Shown piece after piece: positions 45,168 through 54,865 of a stretch of 64,000 nucleotides of DNA. Positions within the stretch are counted from its first letter, which is position 1. The number at the start of each line of letters is the position of its first letter. The notes under the pieces were generated by a model that worked only from the letters and a program-made list of their open reading frames with translations, was not told the DNA's origin and did no database searches. The stretch is from contig JAJZVX010000001.1 of assembly GCA_021846985.1 (NCBI GenBank), positions 330,355-394,354 on the forward strand, read 5' to 3'. The DNA is from Acidobacteriota bacterium (GTDB lineage Bacteria > Acidobacteriota > Terriglobia > Terriglobales > Acidobacteriaceae). The translations under genes were made by a program, and so were the position numbers.

Positions 45168-45532
45168 GGGTGTTCTGCCGTCGCCTTGTATGGGTCAGGG
45201 GAGACGACCGATTTTGCAGCCAGCAGAGTCTAGACAGCCTGACTGGATGGAGTGAATCAGTTTTATCCCTGCCGGTTCCGCACAGTTTGCCATAGTTACT
45301 CGGCGGCCGCCACAGCCTATTAGAACCCATCCCGAGAGATTGTGCACAATCGAGCAGAAAAATTCTGGTGGGGCGGTCTGGCTTTACGGACCTGCCGGAC
45401 ATCAGGTTTCACGGACACGGCGGCGGGAGGGCGCTGGAACCAATGGGGGTATTTCATAATCGAAGCAAAACCTGTAGTATCACCTGCATAGGGCGAAGAA
45501 TATTCGTTCCAGACGCTAGCGAGGTTACCCCA
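45168..45532. other. Intergenic region between divergent genes
   Basis: 365 bp separating the starts of the LuxR-type regulator and the HU gene. Promoters for both must lie here, but no pair of elements stands out. Frames open across it upstream of the HU start do not resemble the HU family. Confidence 0.5.
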
Positions 45533-45817
45533 TTGATCAAGCAGGACATTGTCCATCGTGTCATCGAGCGCACGGGCTTGCCCCGCACCAAGGCGGAAGC
45601 GGCAGTGGATACGGTCTTCGAGGGTCTGAAGCAGGCTCTCGCAGCCGGAGAGCGCATCGAGTTGCGCGGATTTGGTGTGTTCAGCGTCCGCGCCCGCAAG
45701 ACCGGTATCGGTCGTAATCCCCGCACCGGCACCGAAGTCAGTATCACTCCGGGCAAGGCAGTGCGCTTTAAGCCAGGCAAAGAGCTGCATGCACTGAATG
45801 GCGAAGGCACGGCATAG
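45533..45817 (+). CDS. HU/IHF-family DNA-binding protein
   Basis: 94 residues, the standard size. IKQDIVHRVIERTGLPRTKAEAAV starts the family pattern (shown in part), then IELRGFGVFSVRARKTGIGRNPRTG, the DNA-clamping arm with the conserved Pro, and VRFKPGKEL. It bends and compacts DNA as a dimer. I chose the TTG at 45533 because GAGG is 8 nt upstream and the protein then begins exactly where HU proteins do. Confidence 0.92.
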   Translation: MIKQDIVHRVIERTGLPRTKAEAAVDTVFEGLKQALAAGERIELRGFGVFSVRARKTGIGRNPRTGTEVSITPGKAVRFKPGKELHALNGEGTA

Positions 45818-45959
45818 AGCTAATGTCTGCCTCAGCGCTGCGGCAGCGGCTTTGGCCACGCACGAACGACTCCGGCAGGGTTCGGACTCATCGGCCCGGC
45901 GATGCTGCGGCTATGTGTCCGGCGCGGGAGCGTAGTTGTAACTGACGGAGAGGAGTGCG

Positions 45960-46913
45960 GTGCGTTCTCGATTCCGCAGGTATTACCTGCCGCTCATGCT
46001 GCTTTCCGTAAGCGCGGTGACCACTACGGCCAATGGCGCCCGATTCATGCAGAACTTTCTTGAGGGCATGGCACCGGTGGTGCGCGATAGCGACCTGTGG
46101 CCGTGGCCTTGGCTGGCCGGGCATCCGGACATGTTCTGGACGGGGTGGAGTTTTTCCACCGCGCTGTTGGGAATTCTTCTGATCCATGAGTTTGGGCATT
46201 ACTTTGCCTGCCGGTGGCACGGGCTGCGAGCGACATTGCCGTGGGTTTTGCCCGCGCCGACATTGAGCGGGACGGCCGGAGCGGTGATCAAGATCGGAAC
46301 ACGGATCCCGCACCGCCGGGCGCTGATGGATGTAGGCGTGTATGGTCCGCTGGTTGGATCTTTGGCGTCGGTGGTGGCGGTGGCGGCAGGTTTTGTGCTG
46401 AGTGTTCCTGCGGCGGCGGATGCGCCGCCAGCTCTCATCCGCTTTGGGGCGGAGCCCTTGACGATCCGGCTGATTCACGCGCTCCTGGTGCGGTGGGATC
46501 CCTCGATTCCAAGGTTTGACAACATTGCGCCCCATCCGGTGCTGGTGGCGGGGTGGATCGGGCTGTTTATCACCTCGTTGAACCTGATTCCGGGCGGGCA
46601 ACTGGATGGCGGGCATGTGCTTTACGCCATCTCGCCAAAGCTGCACCGGGTGATGACCAATGTATTGCCGTTCGCGATGTTTCTGGCCGGGGCGGTGCTG
46701 TGGATGGGCTGGATTCTGTGGGGCGCGTTTCTGCTGGTTCCGGCGATGCGGCATCCGAGCGTTCCCGAGGAGCCGCGGCTGAATAAAGGGCGCATGGCGC
46801 TGGGGCTGATCGGATTTGCAGTTTTAGTGCTGACATTTACGCCGACACCGTTCTACGACAGTTCGCTCATGTATTTTTTCCATCTGGAGCCGTCGGGCCT
46901 CGCGTTCCGATAA
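45960..46913 (+). CDS. Site-2 protease family (M50) membrane protein
   Basis: 317 residues with about six membrane helices. The zinc motif HEFGH is in helix 2 (about residues 76-80) and the third-ligand region is NLIPGGQLDGGH (about 210-221), both as in M50 intramembrane proteases. No PDZ domain is present, so it belongs to the compact group seen in bacteria and plants (EGY-like). The target is unknown. The GTG at 45960 is preceded by GGAGAGGAG. Confidence 0.88.
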   Translation: MRSRFRRYYLPLMLLSVSAVTTTANGARFMQNFLEGMAPVVRDSDLWPWPWLAGHPDMFWTGWSFSTALLGILLIHEFGHYFACRWHGLRATLPWVLPAPTLSGTAGAVIKIGTRIPHRRALMDVGVYGPLVGSLASVVAVAAGFVLSVPAAADAPPALIRFGAEPLTIRLIHALLVRWDPSIPRFDNIAPHPVLVAGWIGLFITSLNLIPGGQLDGGHVLYAISPKLHRVMTNVLPFAMFLAGAVLWMGWILWGAFLLVPAMRHPSVPEEPRLNKGRMALGLIGFAVLVLTFTPTPFYDSSLMYFFHLEPSGLAFR

Positions 46914-47137
46914 GGGAAGCGGAAGCGCAGAACGATCGAGACGAGCCGCCCCAGAAATTGCGGGCACCGGAAGGCGAAGAAAAAAGTAAGATATACCCCC
47001 CGGGGGTTAGAGGGGGGGTACATTTTCTCGTCCCTGCTTTCCGGAGGGTCATTTTCTGCTGCCGGAGGCTATTCTCGAAGTCATTTTCCCATGGCGGGGC
47101 GTAATTTTCTGCAAGGCGCGCCGGGCTCTCTCAAACG

Positions 47138-47190
47138 CTCAAAGGCGAGGCGCCTGGGCACCCGAGCGTTTGTGAGTAGGACGGCACCCG
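47138..47190 (+). repeat. Intergenic repeat, copy 1
   Basis: Begins CTCAAAGGCGAGGCG and continues GCGTTTGTGAGTAGGACGGCACC. The matching words CTCA, CGAG, CTGGG, GCGTTTG and AGGACGG occur in the same order and spacing in the copy at 47308-47360. Its palindromic head is degraded. Confidence 0.6.
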
Positions 47191-47300
47191 GGACTTGCCT
47201 CGGCACCTCGCCATCCCCGGTCCCCAAAAGCGAGGGCGCCCGCAACCGGATAGAATTCCTTCTGAGATCAGGGCTTCCCGCCGATTGATGTCCGTGAAAT

Positions 47301-47360
47301 CCCAGGTCTCAGAATCGAGACCTGGGGTTCCTGGGGCGTTTGCGGGCAGGACGGAACCTT
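47301..47360 (+). repeat. Intergenic repeat, copy 2, with REP-like hairpin
   Basis: CCCAGGTCTC (47301-47310) pairs perfectly with GAGACCTGGG (47317-47326) around AGAATC; the tail GCGTTTGCGGGCAGGACGG matches copy 1. A hairpin plus conserved tail is the build of REP/BIME-type elements. Confidence 0.65.
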
Positions 47361-47454
47361 GGAACCCTGAGGAATCCGCCGTTCACGGCACGGCTGAAGC
47401 CATGCCCTTTTGAAGCAGGACTCTGATCGAAGGCTGCTCGCCGATAGGAACCTT

Positions 47455-48906
47455 ATGAGGCGCATGAATCCGCATGTCGTATTGCTGACCCTGATCGCCA
47501 CGCTGGGGGGGCTTCTGTTTGGGTACGACACGGCGGTGATCAACGGGGCGGTGGACAGCCTGAAGGCGTACTTCATCGATCCGCGGTTTGCGGACCTGAC
47601 CAACCCGGCGCAGGCCAACGCGGCCAATTCTCTGCTGGGGTTTGTGGTGTCGAGCGCGCTGCTGGGGTGCGTGCTGGGCGGGCTGATGGGCGGGTGGGTG
47701 AGCACCCGGATCGGGCGCAGGCGTGGATTGGTGATCGCGGCGGTTTTTTTTCTGGTGTCGGCGCTGGGGGCGTCTGCGCCGGAGTTTCCGTTTGCGGCGA
47801 TCGGGCATGGCGGGCCGGGGTTCATGGCGAATTTTATCTTTTACCGCATCCTGGGCGGGATCGGGGTGGGGCTGGCGTCGATGCTGTCGCCGATGTATAT
47901 CGCCGAGATTGCGCCGGCCAAGGTGCGGGGGAACCTGGTGGCGTGGAACCAGTTCGCCATTATCTTCGGGATGCTGGTGATCTACTTTGTGAACTTCGGA
48001 ATTTCAAAGGGAGGCAGCGGCGATGCGTGGCTGAACGCGATCGGGTGGCGGTACATGTTTTTGTCGGGGGCGATTCCGGCGGTGCTGTTCCTGACGCTGC
48101 TGTTTTTTGTGCCGGAGACGCCGCGTTTTCTGATGCTGAAGGGCGACGAGGCGGGGGCGCGCGCGGTGCTGACCAGGCTGGCGACAGCGGAGGAAGGAGA
48201 ACGCGAGATTGCCGAGATCCGGGCGTCGCTGAGCGAGCACCACTCCGGCAAGCTGCTCTCGTATGGTGCGCTGCTGGTGGCGATCGGGGTGCTGCTGTCG
48301 GTGTTTCAGCAGTTCGTGGGCATCAACGTGGTGCTCTACTACGCGACGGACATCTTCAAGGGGATGGGGCTGACGACGAATGTTTCTCTGTTCCAGACGA
48401 TCCTGGTGGGGACAGTGAACCTGATCTTCACGATGGTGGCGATTGTGACGGTGGACCGGTTTGGGCGGCGGCCGCTGCAGATTACCGGGGCGCTGGTGAT
48501 GGCGGCGAGCATGATGGGGCTGGGCACGGCGTTCTGGCTGGGTACGAAGGGCATGGGGGCGCTGGTGTGCATGCTGGTGTATACGGCAGGGTTCGCGGTT
48601 TCGTGGGGGCCGGTGACGTGGGTGCTGCTGAGCGAGATTTTCCCCAACCAGATTCGGGGCAAGGCGATGGCCGTGGCGGTGGCGGTGCAGTGGGTAGCGA
48701 ACTACCTGGTGAGCTGGACGTTTCCGATTCTGGACAAGAATCCGTACCTGGTGGCGCACTTCAAGCACGGGTTCACTTTCTGGATGTATGGGGTGATGGC
48801 GCTGCTGGCGGCGCTGTTCATGTGGCGGGTGGTGCCGGAGACGAAGGGGCGGTCGCTGGAAGAGATGGAGGCGATCTGGCGTGGGGGCGGGAAAGCGGGG
48901 GCCTGA
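47455..48906 (+). CDS. MFS sugar porter
   Basis: 483 residues, twelve helices, sugar porter family (XylE/GalP type). Signatures: GGLLFGYDTAVINGA in helix 1, GRRRGL, the PETPRFL loop after helix 6, GRRPLQITGA and the C-terminal PETKGRSLEEME. It imports hexoses or pentoses by proton symport. AGGAA 6 nt before the ATG at 47455 decides the start; the frame is open to 47410. It converges on priA with a 6-nt gap. Confidence 0.93.
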   Translation: MRRMNPHVVLLTLIATLGGLLFGYDTAVINGAVDSLKAYFIDPRFADLTNPAQANAANSLLGFVVSSALLGCVLGGLMGGWVSTRIGRRRGLVIAAVFFLVSALGASAPEFPFAAIGHGGPGFMANFIFYRILGGIGVGLASMLSPMYIAEIAPAKVRGNLVAWNQFAIIFGMLVIYFVNFGISKGGSGDAWLNAIGWRYMFLSGAIPAVLFLTLLFFVPETPRFLMLKGDEAGARAVLTRLATAEEGEREIAEIRASLSEHHSGKLLSYGALLVAIGVLLSVFQQFVGINVVLYYATDIFKGMGLTTNVSLFQTILVGTVNLIFTMVAIVTVDRFGRRPLQITGALVMAASMMGLGTAFWLGTKGMGALVCMLVYTAGFAVSWGPVTWVLLSEIFPNQIRGKAMAVAVAVQWVANYLVSWTFPILDKNPYLVAHFKHGFTFWMYGVMALLAALFMWRVVPETKGRSLEEMEAIWRGGGKAGA

Positions 48907-48912
48907 AGTGCG

Positions 48913-51477
48913 CTACATGAGGCGGAGGGCGTCCACATCGACGATGAGGTTGCGGCGGGGGATCTGGGCGGAGGCGGCGTGGGCAAGGAGGGCGCGGAGG
49001 GCGATGTTGAGGGTTTGGCGCGAGGCGGATTTGAGGATGAGGTGGAAGCGGTAGATGCCCTTGATGCGGGCGATGGGGGCGGTGCAGGGGCCGAGCACGC
49101 GAAGGGCTTCGCCCTTCTGCGTATTGGCTAAGAACGTTCCCAGGTTGGCGGCCCAGGCGGCGGCTTCTTCGAGGCGAGGCGACTGGATGAGGATATTGGC
49201 GAGGACGCCGAAAGGGGGGTAGTGCATCCAGCGGCGGTATTTGAGCTCGCGCTCGACAAAGGCGGGGTAGTCGTGGGCGGCGGCGGCGAGGATGGCGTAG
49301 TGATCGGGGTAGTAGGTTTGGACGACGACGCGGCCGGGGAGGCCGCCGCGGCCGGCGCGTCCTGAGACCTGGGTGATGAGCTGGAAGACGCGCTCGGCGG
49401 CGCGGAAGTCGGGCATGGAGAGGGAGTGGTCGCAGCCGACCACGCCGACGAGGGTGACGCCGTGGATGTCGTGTCCCTTGGCGATCATCTGGGTGCCGAC
49501 GAGGAGGTTGATTTCGCCGGAGTGGAGGCGTGCGAGAAGGCGCTCGAGGTCGTGGCGTCCGCGGACGGTGTCTCGATCCATGCGGCCGATGCGGGCAGAG
49601 GGGAAGATTTCAGCGAGGCGCTCCTCTCCCTGCTCGGAGCCGGCGCCGAGGTAGTAGAGGTGCTGGCTGTCGCACTGGGGACAGCGGGCGGGGACGACGG
49701 TGCGGAATCCGCAGTAGTGGCACTCGAGGCGCTGGCCCTGGCGGGCCAGGCCGGCGTCCTTCCCCGGGGTCCCCGCGGACAGGTCTTCGTCCGCGGGGTG
49801 GCGAGCGGGCGGTTTGTGGTGGGTGAGGGAGATGGCGCAGTTCCGGCACTCGAGTTTCTGCCCGCAGGCGCGGCAGAGGACGGCGAAGGAGTAGCCGCGG
49901 CGGTTGAGGAGGATGAGGGCCTGCTCGCCGCGGTCGAGGGCCTGGCGGGTTTGATCGACGAGGGCGCGAGAGAAGAGCTGCTCCTGGCCGGTCTGCTGGA
50001 ATTCGCTGCGCATGTCCACCAGCTCGACTTCGGGCAAGGGGCGGTTCATGACGCGGTCGCGCAGCTCGATGCGGGTGTAGCGGCCGGAGGCGGAGTTGTG
50101 CCAGGTCTCGAGCGAAGGAGTGGCTGAGCCGAGGACGACGACGGCATGCTCCATTTTGGCGCGCATTACGGCGACGTCGCGGGCGTTGTAGCGCGGGGTT
50201 TCCTCCTGTTTGTAGCTGTGGTCGTGCTCCTCGTCGACGAGGATGAGGCCGAGGTTGGGGACGGGGGCGAAGATGGCCGAGCGCGTGCCCACGACGATGG
50301 GGGCCTGGCCGCGGCGGATGCGACGCCACTGTTCACTGCGCTCCTCGGGGGTGAGGGCGGAGTGGAGCAGGGCGACGCGGGCGCCGAAGGCGGCGTCAAG
50401 CAGGCCGGCGGTTTGGGGGGTGAGGCCGATTTCGGGAACGAGAAGGATGGAGGCCTGTCCGCGGTCGAGGGCGCGCTGCATGGCGGCGAGATAGACGGCA
50501 GTTTTGCCGGAGCCGGTGACGCCGTGGAGGAGGAACGGGCGGAAGGCGCCGAGCGCGGAGGCGATGGAGGCGAGAGCGTCGGTCTGCGGCTCGTTAAGGC
50601 GCTGAGGCGGCGCGGCGGCCGGTGTCAGGCCGCCGAGGTGGAAGGCGGCGGGGCGCTCTTCGATGCGAACCAGGCCGTGGCGGACGAGAGTCTGGAGCGT
50701 GGAGGAGGGCAGGTTGCGGCGGCGCAGCTCGGCGAGTGGCAGCTCATTGCCGCAGGCGGCCAGTTCGGCGAGGATGGCCTGCTGCTTCTGCGTGAGCGCG
50801 GGCAGACGGGCTTCGGGGATGAGGACGGCGATGCGCTCCATGCGGCGGGCATCGCGCTCGAAGGCCAGGGTTTCACGGGCGATCCATTTTTTGCGGAGGA
50901 GGCGAGCGAGAACGGGGAGCGAGGCGGCGGTGGCGGTGCGGAGGGAGGAGACTTTGACGGGCTCTCCGGAGGCGAGATGAGCGAGGACGCGCTGGGCCAG
51001 GCCGGCATCATCGGAGGCGGCTTTGCCGATGCGGCGGGCGCGGGAGGCAAGGCTGCGGCGCACGGCGGGGACTTGGGCGCCGTCGATGCCGGCGGCGAGG
51101 ATGTCGCGGCCGAGGTCGGTGATGCGGTAGTAGACGGTGCGGCGGACCTCGGCCATCAGCGGCAACATGCCGCGGAGGACTTCACCGAGGGGGGCGAGGT
51201 AGTACTGGGCGATCCACTCGCCGAGCTGGAGGAGGTTTTCTGTGAGGAGCGGGCCCTGAGCGGGGTCGGCATCCTGGTCGAGGACGGCCTCGATGTAGCG
51301 CACTTCAAAATCGGCGGGGGGCTGGACGTGGACGGCGGTGACGATGCCGATGAGTTTTTCGTTGCGGAAGGGGGCGATGACGCGCGCGCCGCGGGCGGGC
51401 GACTGGCCCGGACGGAGCGCGTAGGTGAATACGCGGTCGAGCGGCACGGGCAGGGCGACTTCGCAGCAGACGGGCAT
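48913..51477 (-). CDS. priA: Primosomal replication-restart helicase PriA
   Basis: 854 residues. N-terminal 3'-DNA-binding domain (VPLDRVFTYALRPG), helicase core with [30 protein letters not shown] and VSGRAGRG, and a zinc-binding region with CRACG, CRNCAI, CHYCG and CPQCDS. PriA reloads the replisome at stalled forks. The zinc region has about 25 extra residues between CRNCAISLTHH and LECHYCG; they are encoded by a perfect inverted repeat and its flanks (49771-49798). This is absent from typical PriA, and the frame is kept. The ATG at 51477 is chosen; a TTG at 51486 is also in frame. Confidence 0.93.
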   Translation of the reverse strand: MPVCCEVALPVPLDRVFTYALRPGQSPARGARVIAPFRNEKLIGIVTAVHVQPPADFEVRYIEAVLDQDADPAQGPLLTENLLQLGEWIAQYYLAPLGEVLRGMLPLMAEVRRTVYYRITDLGRDILAAGIDGAQVPAVRRSLASRARRIGKAASDDAGLAQRVLAHLASGEPVKVSSLRTATAASLPVLARLLRKKWIARETLAFERDARRMERIAVLIPEARLPALTQKQQAILAELAACGNELPLAELRRRNLPSSTLQTLVRHGLVRIEERPAAFHLGGLTPAAAPPQRLNEPQTDALASIASALGAFRPFLLHGVTGSGKTAVYLAAMQRALDRGQASILLVPEIGLTPQTAGLLDAAFGARVALLHSALTPEERSEQWRRIRRGQAPIVVGTRSAIFAPVPNLGLILVDEEHDHSYKQEETPRYNARDVAVMRAKMEHAVVVLGSATPSLETWHNSASGRYTRIELRDRVMNRPLPEVELVDMRSEFQQTGQEQLFSRALVDQTRQALDRGEQALILLNRRGYSFAVLCRACGQKLECRNCAISLTHHKPPARHPADEDLSAGTPGKDAGLARQGQRLECHYCGFRTVVPARCPQCDSQHLYYLGAGSEQGEERLAEIFPSARIGRMDRDTVRGRHDLERLLARLHSGEINLLVGTQMIAKGHDIHGVTLVGVVGCDHSLSMPDFRAAERVFQLITQVSGRAGRGGLPGRVVVQTYYPDHYAILAAAAHDYPAFVERELKYRRWMHYPPFGVLANILIQSPRLEEAAAWAANLGTFLANTQKGEALRVLGPCTAPIARIKGIYRFHLILKSASRQTLNIALRALLAHAASAQIPRRNLIVDVDALRLM
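49771..49798. repeat. Palindromic element inserted in priA
   Basis: CCCCGCGGAC (49771-49780) and GTCCGCGGGG (49789-49798) form a perfect 10-bp inverted repeat with loop AGGTCTTC. It lies inside the zinc-binding region of priA and encodes about residues 560-570. Confidence 0.8.
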
Positions 51478-51564
51478 GGGAGGCAAGAATCAGTGTAGCG
51501 GGCGGGACGCGATGGAGTGGGAGGCCTCTTTTCCGGGCGGGCGGGGACGTGAAATACTCCGGCC

Positions 51565-53643
51565 ATGAAATCCCTGTGGAAATTTGCCGCATGTGTTGGT
51601 TTTTGCTCTGCCGTGATCGCTTTTAGCCAGCCAAGCGCCGGGGTGGCGCAACCGGCGACGGACCCGCTGCACTCGTGGGTGGTGGCGAAGGATCCCGCGG
51701 CGCTGGAGGCGTGGACCCAGGAGCGGCTGGCCGAGGAGAGAGCGTCGGTGGCCCGGCTGCTGGCGGTGAAGGGGCCGCGAACGGTGGAGAACACGGTGCG
51801 GCCCTACGACGATGCGCTGAACAGCCTGGCGATTGCAGGGAACAATGCTTATCTGCAGTATTCGCTGGCGGACACGGCGGCGATGCGCGACAAGGGACAG
51901 GCTCTGGCGGCGGCGATTGCGTCGGCGGCCACGGAACTGAGCCTGAACCAGGAGGTGTACAAGGCGCTGGCGTCGGTTCCTTTGCCCACGGGCGACGCGG
52001 CGACGCGGCACTACCTGGAGCGGACGCTGCTGGAGTACCGGCTGGCGGGGGTGGACAAGGACGCGGCGACGCGGAAGACGGTCCGGGCGCTGCAGGACAG
52101 GATTACGGCGCTGTCGCTGGAGTTTGGGCGCAACATTGCCGACGGGACGAAGCGGATCAAGGCGACGCGGGAGGAGTTGGCGGGACTGCCCGCGGACTTT
52201 ATCGCCAGCCACAAGCCGGGGCCGGACGGGATGTATACGCTGACGACGGACGAGCCGGACCGGGCGCCGGTGATGGACTTTGCCAAGAGCGCGGCGCTGC
52301 GGCTGCGGATGTACCTGGCCTACAACACGCGGGCGTATCCCAAGAACGAGCAGGTGCTGCGCGCGCTGCTGACGGCGCGGCAGCAACTGGCCTCGACGCT
52401 GGGCTATGCGCACTATGCCGATTTGGCGACGGCGGACCAGATGATCGGCTCGGCGGCGGGCGTGGAGCGGCTGATCGGCGAGGTGGACAAGGCTTCGCGG
52501 CCGACGGCGAAACGGGAGTACAGCGAGCTGCTGACGTTTGCGCAGAAGCAAGAGCCGGGGCTGGAGAGCATCAGCGATGCGGATGCATCGTACTGGACGG
52601 AGCAGTACCGGCGGGAGCATTACGCCTTCGATGCGGAGAGCGTGCGGCCCTACTTTCCGTACGCGGAGGTGCAGGCGGGGATTCTGCAGACGGCGGCACG
52701 GCTGTTCCGGCTGGAGTTCAGGCCGGTGAAGGACGCGGTGGTGTGGGACCCGTCGGTAGCCACCTACGACGTGTACGACGCCGCGCCGGGCTCGGCAGGG
52801 AAGAAGCTGGGACGGATTTACCTGGACATGCATCCGCGGCCAGGGAAGGACAAGTGGTTTTCTTCCTCGCCGGTGGTGCCGGGGATTCTGGGACGGGAGT
52901 TGCCGGAGGGAATGCTGGTGTGCAACTTTCCGGGCGGAGAGGCGGGCGATCCGGGGCTGATGGAGTATTCCGACGTGGTGGTATTTTTTCACGAATTCGG
53001 ACATCTGATGCATCACATACTGGGCAGCCAGCGGGAGTGGTCGGCGGCGGGGGGATTCGACGTGGAGGGCGATTTTGTGGAGTCGCCGTCGCAGATGCTG
53101 GAGGAGATCTTCCACGATGCGGGGATTTTGCAGTCGTTTGCCCGGAATTACAAGACGGGCGCGGTGTTGCCGGCGGCGCTGATTGCGAAGATGAACGCGG
53201 CCAGCGCGTACGGGCGCGGACACTGGCTGCAGCGGCAGTTGATTTACGCCACGTTTTCGCTGGAGCTGCACGACCGGGCGCCGGAGACGATCGACTTTGA
53301 CGCTTTGTGGCAGGCGGCGGAGCAGCGCTACTCGCCGTTTACGCCGGTGCCGGGGGCGCATTTCTACACCGCGTTCACGCACCTGACGGGGTACTCGTCG
53401 AACTACTACACCTACGTGCTGGATAAGGTGATCGCCATCGACTTTTTTGCCCAGTTCGACAAGCGGCGCCTGCTGGACGGACCGGTGGCGATGCGCTACC
53501 GGCGGACGGTGCTGGAGCCGGGCGCGAGCAAGCCGGCGGCGGAGCTGGTGAAGGATTTTCTAGGCAGGCCGCAGAATATGGAGGCGCTGGAGAAGTGGAT
53601 GAACGAGGAGTTTGAGCCGCCCGCGGCGGCGCGCCAGCCCTGA
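51565..53643 (+). CDS. Secreted M3-family zinc metallopeptidase
   Basis: 692 residues. A signal peptide ends near GVAQ. The thimet-oligopeptidase fold has the zinc motif HEFGHLMHH (H476, E477, H480) and the third ligand Glu506 in GDFVESPSQMLEE; the substrate-binding region near the C-terminus has GYSSNYYTYVLDK. M3 enzymes cleave short peptides; the signal peptide places this one in the periplasm or outside. The ATG at 51565 is close to the divergent priA start (87 nt gap). Confidence 0.92.
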   Translation: MKSLWKFAACVGFCSAVIAFSQPSAGVAQPATDPLHSWVVAKDPAALEAWTQERLAEERASVARLLAVKGPRTVENTVRPYDDALNSLAIAGNNAYLQYSLADTAAMRDKGQALAAAIASAATELSLNQEVYKALASVPLPTGDAATRHYLERTLLEYRLAGVDKDAATRKTVRALQDRITALSLEFGRNIADGTKRIKATREELAGLPADFIASHKPGPDGMYTLTTDEPDRAPVMDFAKSAALRLRMYLAYNTRAYPKNEQVLRALLTARQQLASTLGYAHYADLATADQMIGSAAGVERLIGEVDKASRPTAKREYSELLTFAQKQEPGLESISDADASYWTEQYRREHYAFDAESVRPYFPYAEVQAGILQTAARLFRLEFRPVKDAVVWDPSVATYDVYDAAPGSAGKKLGRIYLDMHPRPGKDKWFSSSPVVPGILGRELPEGMLVCNFPGGEAGDPGLMEYSDVVVFFHEFGHLMHHILGSQREWSAAGGFDVEGDFVESPSQMLEEIFHDAGILQSFARNYKTGAVLPAALIAKMNAASAYGRGHWLQRQLIYATFSLELHDRAPETIDFDALWQAAEQRYSPFTPVPGAHFYTAFTHLTGYSSNYYTYVLDKVIAIDFFAQFDKRRLLDGPVAMRYRRTVLEPGASKPAAELVKDFLGRPQNMEALEKWMNEEFEPPAAARQP

Positions 53644-53744
53644 GGCTACCGTGGCTTCAGGAGGAGTTGGGATGGAGGCCATGGACCGATGCGGCGGCGC
53701 GCCGATTGACTGTGGGCACGATGCGCCCGTTGAAAGCGAAGAGG

Positions 53745-54821
53745 ATGAAAGAAAGCAATTTCTCAGGGTGGCGGGGGGTGCGAGCATCCGGGCGCAGAGG
53801 GCTGGTCGTGCTGGCAATGGCGCTGAGCGCGATGGTGATGGGCGGCATGGGGAGGCGCGCCAAAGCGCAGTCGCCGGAGATTGCCATGCGGGAGTTCTCT
53901 TCCAGCCAAATCAAGAAGGGAGTGCGCGCCATCGGTTTTGGCGGCGACGGCGCCACCTGGGGCAACTACGGGCTGCTGTGGCGCGAGGCGAATGGAACCC
54001 TGGCCGATTATGGCGAGACACAGTTTACCAATGGGAACGGCTTCCACTTTGAGGCCGGTGGCGGGACTTCGCCGCAGACCTGGCACCGCCTTACCTTTTA
54101 CTTCATTACCATGGCACAACAGGGGAACGACATTCATTTGAGCGCGCAGTCACCGGGACTGGGCAGCGGCCCGACGGCGATTACCGGCAATGGTTCCGAC
54201 CTGGGCATCTTTGAGAAGATTTCCATGCCCGTGTGGAAGGGTTTTTCCATTGGTGTTCTGATTTCGCACGAGACTTCGCAGTTTGACGCCACGGCCGACG
54301 CCGCTCCTGGCAACTACGTTCACTACGTCTCCGCGTGGCGCCCATCCGGTGGGCTGGGCCTGGCCTGGCAGCCGACCAATCGGCTCCTTTTTGGCAGCCG
54401 CGAGATGGTGAACAACGACATGGAGTACCGGACCGATGCGACGGGCACGACGCATGGCGAGGTGCGCAGCTCGGAGTTCCGGCTGGGCATGGCCGCGATG
54501 CCCTGGAAAGGAGCCTGGCTGGACATGGGCGGCACCAGCCTGATTCGCAGCAACGCGCTGGCGCAGACGCACAGCCACTTCTATCATCCGAATCTTGGAT
54601 TCGAGCAGGAGTTGCCAAACTACCACCTGAGCCTGCGTTTGGGTGTGGACGAGACTTCGCCGACATCAGGACTTACGCTGCGCTACAAGCGGCTGAAGCT
54701 GGATGCCGCCTACGTGAATAACCTGGGCCGCGGCCGCACCGGCACGCTCTTTGGCACACACAGCAACAGTATCCTGGCAACCTTCACCGTGGACTACGGC
54801 GGCAGGCACGCAGGCGAATGA
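53745..54821 (+). CDS. Outer-membrane beta-barrel-like protein, unknown
   Basis: About 358 residues. Basic, then hydrophobic N-terminus ending in RRAKAQ (signal peptide). The rest alternates short hydrophobic/polar strands with Gly/Asn turns (GLGLAWQPTNRLLFGSRE, RLGMAAMPWKG, LSLRLGVDE, LRYKRLKLDAAYV) and ends with an aromatic/aliphatic strand ILATFTVDYGG, as in an outer membrane barrel. I do not recognise the family. The start is uncertain: ATG 53745 directly follows GAGG, ATG 53721 is weaker, and a TTG at 53667 lies just after GGAGGAG. Confidence 0.6.
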   Translation: MKESNFSGWRGVRASGRRGLVVLAMALSAMVMGGMGRRAKAQSPEIAMREFSSSQIKKGVRAIGFGGDGATWGNYGLLWREANGTLADYGETQFTNGNGFHFEAGGGTSPQTWHRLTFYFITMAQQGNDIHLSAQSPGLGSGPTAITGNGSDLGIFEKISMPVWKGFSIGVLISHETSQFDATADAAPGNYVHYVSAWRPSGGLGLAWQPTNRLLFGSREMVNNDMEYRTDATGTTHGEVRSSEFRLGMAAMPWKGAWLDMGGTSLIRSNALAQTHSHFYHPNLGFEQELPNYHLSLRLGVDETSPTSGLTLRYKRLKLDAAYVNNLGRGRTGTLFGTHSNSILATFTVDYGGRHAGE

Positions 54822-54865
54822 GGCGGGGTTGCGCGCAACTCCTGCGATGCGAGACGAATGCCTGC

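Larger units (their letters stand above)
46914..47454. repeat. Repeat-bearing intergenic region
   Basis: 541 bp without a convincing gene. In order: a C/G-tract palindrome TACCCCCC...GGGGGGGTA (about 46994-47020); four ATTTTC-core motifs (ACATTTTC 47020, TCATTTTC 47049 and 47081, TAATTTTC 47102); and two diverged copies of one repeat (47138-47190 and 47308-47360). A short region before 47455 supplies the ribosome site of the sugar porter. Confidence 0.65.

Noticed and set aside
51490..53382. Minus-strand open frame of 630 codons
   Set aside because: Antisense to the M3 peptidase with its HEFGH motif; Arg/His/Pro-rich, as expected for a GC-rich shadow.
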